The translations under genes were made by a program, and so were the position numbers. Positions 63,000-64,000 of a DNA stretch of 64,000 bases are shown here, one piece after another. Each line of letters begins with the position of its first letter. Position 1 is the stretch's first letter. Under the pieces are notes generated by a model that saw only the letters and a program-made list of their open reading frames with translations, was not told the DNA's origin and did no database searches. The DNA is from Orthonyx spaldingii (taxonomy: Eukaryota; Chordata; Aves; Passeriformes; Orthonychidae), in assembly GCA_013397795.1 (NCBI GenBank), contig VZTJ01000577.1, forward strand, positions 1-64,000, in the 5' to 3' direction.

Positions 63000-64000
63000 C
63001 TGAAACATAAGTGATATTATGGAGAAGAAAAAAAGGACAAAACCAGAAAAAAAATGCCATTATTATTATGCCTTGCATAAACCATGCAAGGAATTGTTAT
63101 TCTTTGGTATTTTGCCAGTTCCTGTTTATCTCCTTATAAAAATGGCAAACATTCTATATGCCTGATTAATTTTCCAATCTCCCTAACGAACTTGCAAAAA
63201 ACTTCTATTTCTATCACTCAGTTTACTGACCCAAAAGGAAGAGATTTTATTCCCTATTTTAGAAAACAGAATGATTCTTAGTTCTCCAGTTTCATGTGTA
63301 CACAGCAGGTCAACGACTGCAGATTTTTTGTGTAAGTCTACAACTAACATAGCACCTTTTGTTAACAAAATTTCCAATAATATCACTTCCTTTCCCTCTG
63401 TCAGTTCCATCTGGCAAATAACACTCTAACATATACTTGATATGAATTAATCACACAGAGGTTATACAGTGTAAATATGTGTTATATGTAGAAAATCATA
63501 CTTTTTTTTTAATAAGGACTGGGAAATATAGAATAGGATCCTATCAGCAGAGTAGGATCATGGAAGATATACATCTACACCCAGCCTATCAGTGTGTTTC
63601 TAAAGCATTGCAGTGTCCAAATATTTTTATTCTAGTATTAAGTCAAAATATTCTACCTCAAGTCAAGGATGTGCTTTAGAACCTTGCAGTCAAGGTCCAT
63701 AAAAGATGGACATTTGCATCCTAGGAGTTTGCTTAGTACCTGCTGCATGAACATTAGACAGTAGCTTGTATCACTCCTGGCCCAAGGTATAATCAGCAAT
63801 GACCTGGAGGCAAAAGGCTCAATATCCTGTTACAAATCTCATCATGCACTGGCTAAGTTGTCTAGTCCCTATCACTGGTCAATTTCGTTCTCTGCTCAAA
63901 AGAGATAAAAGCTTTATCTGTTCTCTGGAAAATAAGAATTCAAGTTGCAGCTGAGAAAAAAAAAAAAACAAACCAGCCTGGAATAATTTGTGTGAAAGTA
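63000..64000 (-). other. HECW1: HECW1 intron (partial)
   Basis: AT-rich intron sequence running off the window. I searched it for the expected upstream exon of the family and did not find it. A 13-base A run lies at 63,956-63,968. Confidence 0.75.

Noticed and set aside
1..64000. CRISPR arrays, operons, phage, toxin or defence systems
   Set aside because: The sequence is a vertebrate nuclear locus. No regularly spaced repeats, ribosome binding sites or clustered uninterrupted genes are present.

Overview
The window is vertebrate nuclear DNA with the features of a bird genome. Its interspersed repeats are CR1 retrotransposon fragments, its genes are split into short exons with GT–AG introns, and one promoter lies in a compact CpG island. 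No bacterial, plasmid or phage signature is present. Almost all of the sequence is AT-leaning intron or intergenic DNA, and nearly all open frames of 60-180 codons are chance.

Two protein-coding genes are supported, both on the minus strand and both cut by the window edges. On the left (about 1-11,280) is the 5' part of STK17A (DRAK1), a DAP-kinase-family serine/threonine kinase: its CpG-island promoter, coding exon 1 (10,805-10,992) and exon 2 (3,277-3,489). The rest of the kinase lies beyond base 1. On the right (24,738-63,000 and onward) is the 3' part of HECW1 (NEDL1), a C2/WW/HECT E3 ubiquitin ligase. Its last eleven coding exons give about 460 residues, including the complete HECT domain and the catalytic cysteine, which sits in the terminal exon. 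All HECW1 reading phases and splice sites are mutually consistent, so this copy looks intact and functional. The paralogues HECW2 and STK17B can be excluded at many diagnostic residues.

Between the genes (about 11.3-24.7 kb) lies the intergenic spacer. It holds three CR1 fragments near STK17A, a fourth at 18.4 kb, and a short LTR-like block with CCAAT and TATA boxes and a polyadenylation signal at about 18.14-18.34 kb. HECW1 introns carry a few degraded ancient amniote repeats, simple repeats and one pseudo-exon-like segment.

I found no previously undescribed biological system. The items most worth a second look are a strong CTCF-like motif in the STK17A CpG island, a splice-site-flanked segment between two HECT exons that could act as a poison exon, an N-L-W sequence in the STK17A kinase core where human STK17A has N-P-W, the LTR-like block, and the conserved HECW-STK17 tandem, which has a paralogous twin elsewhere in vertebrate genomes.
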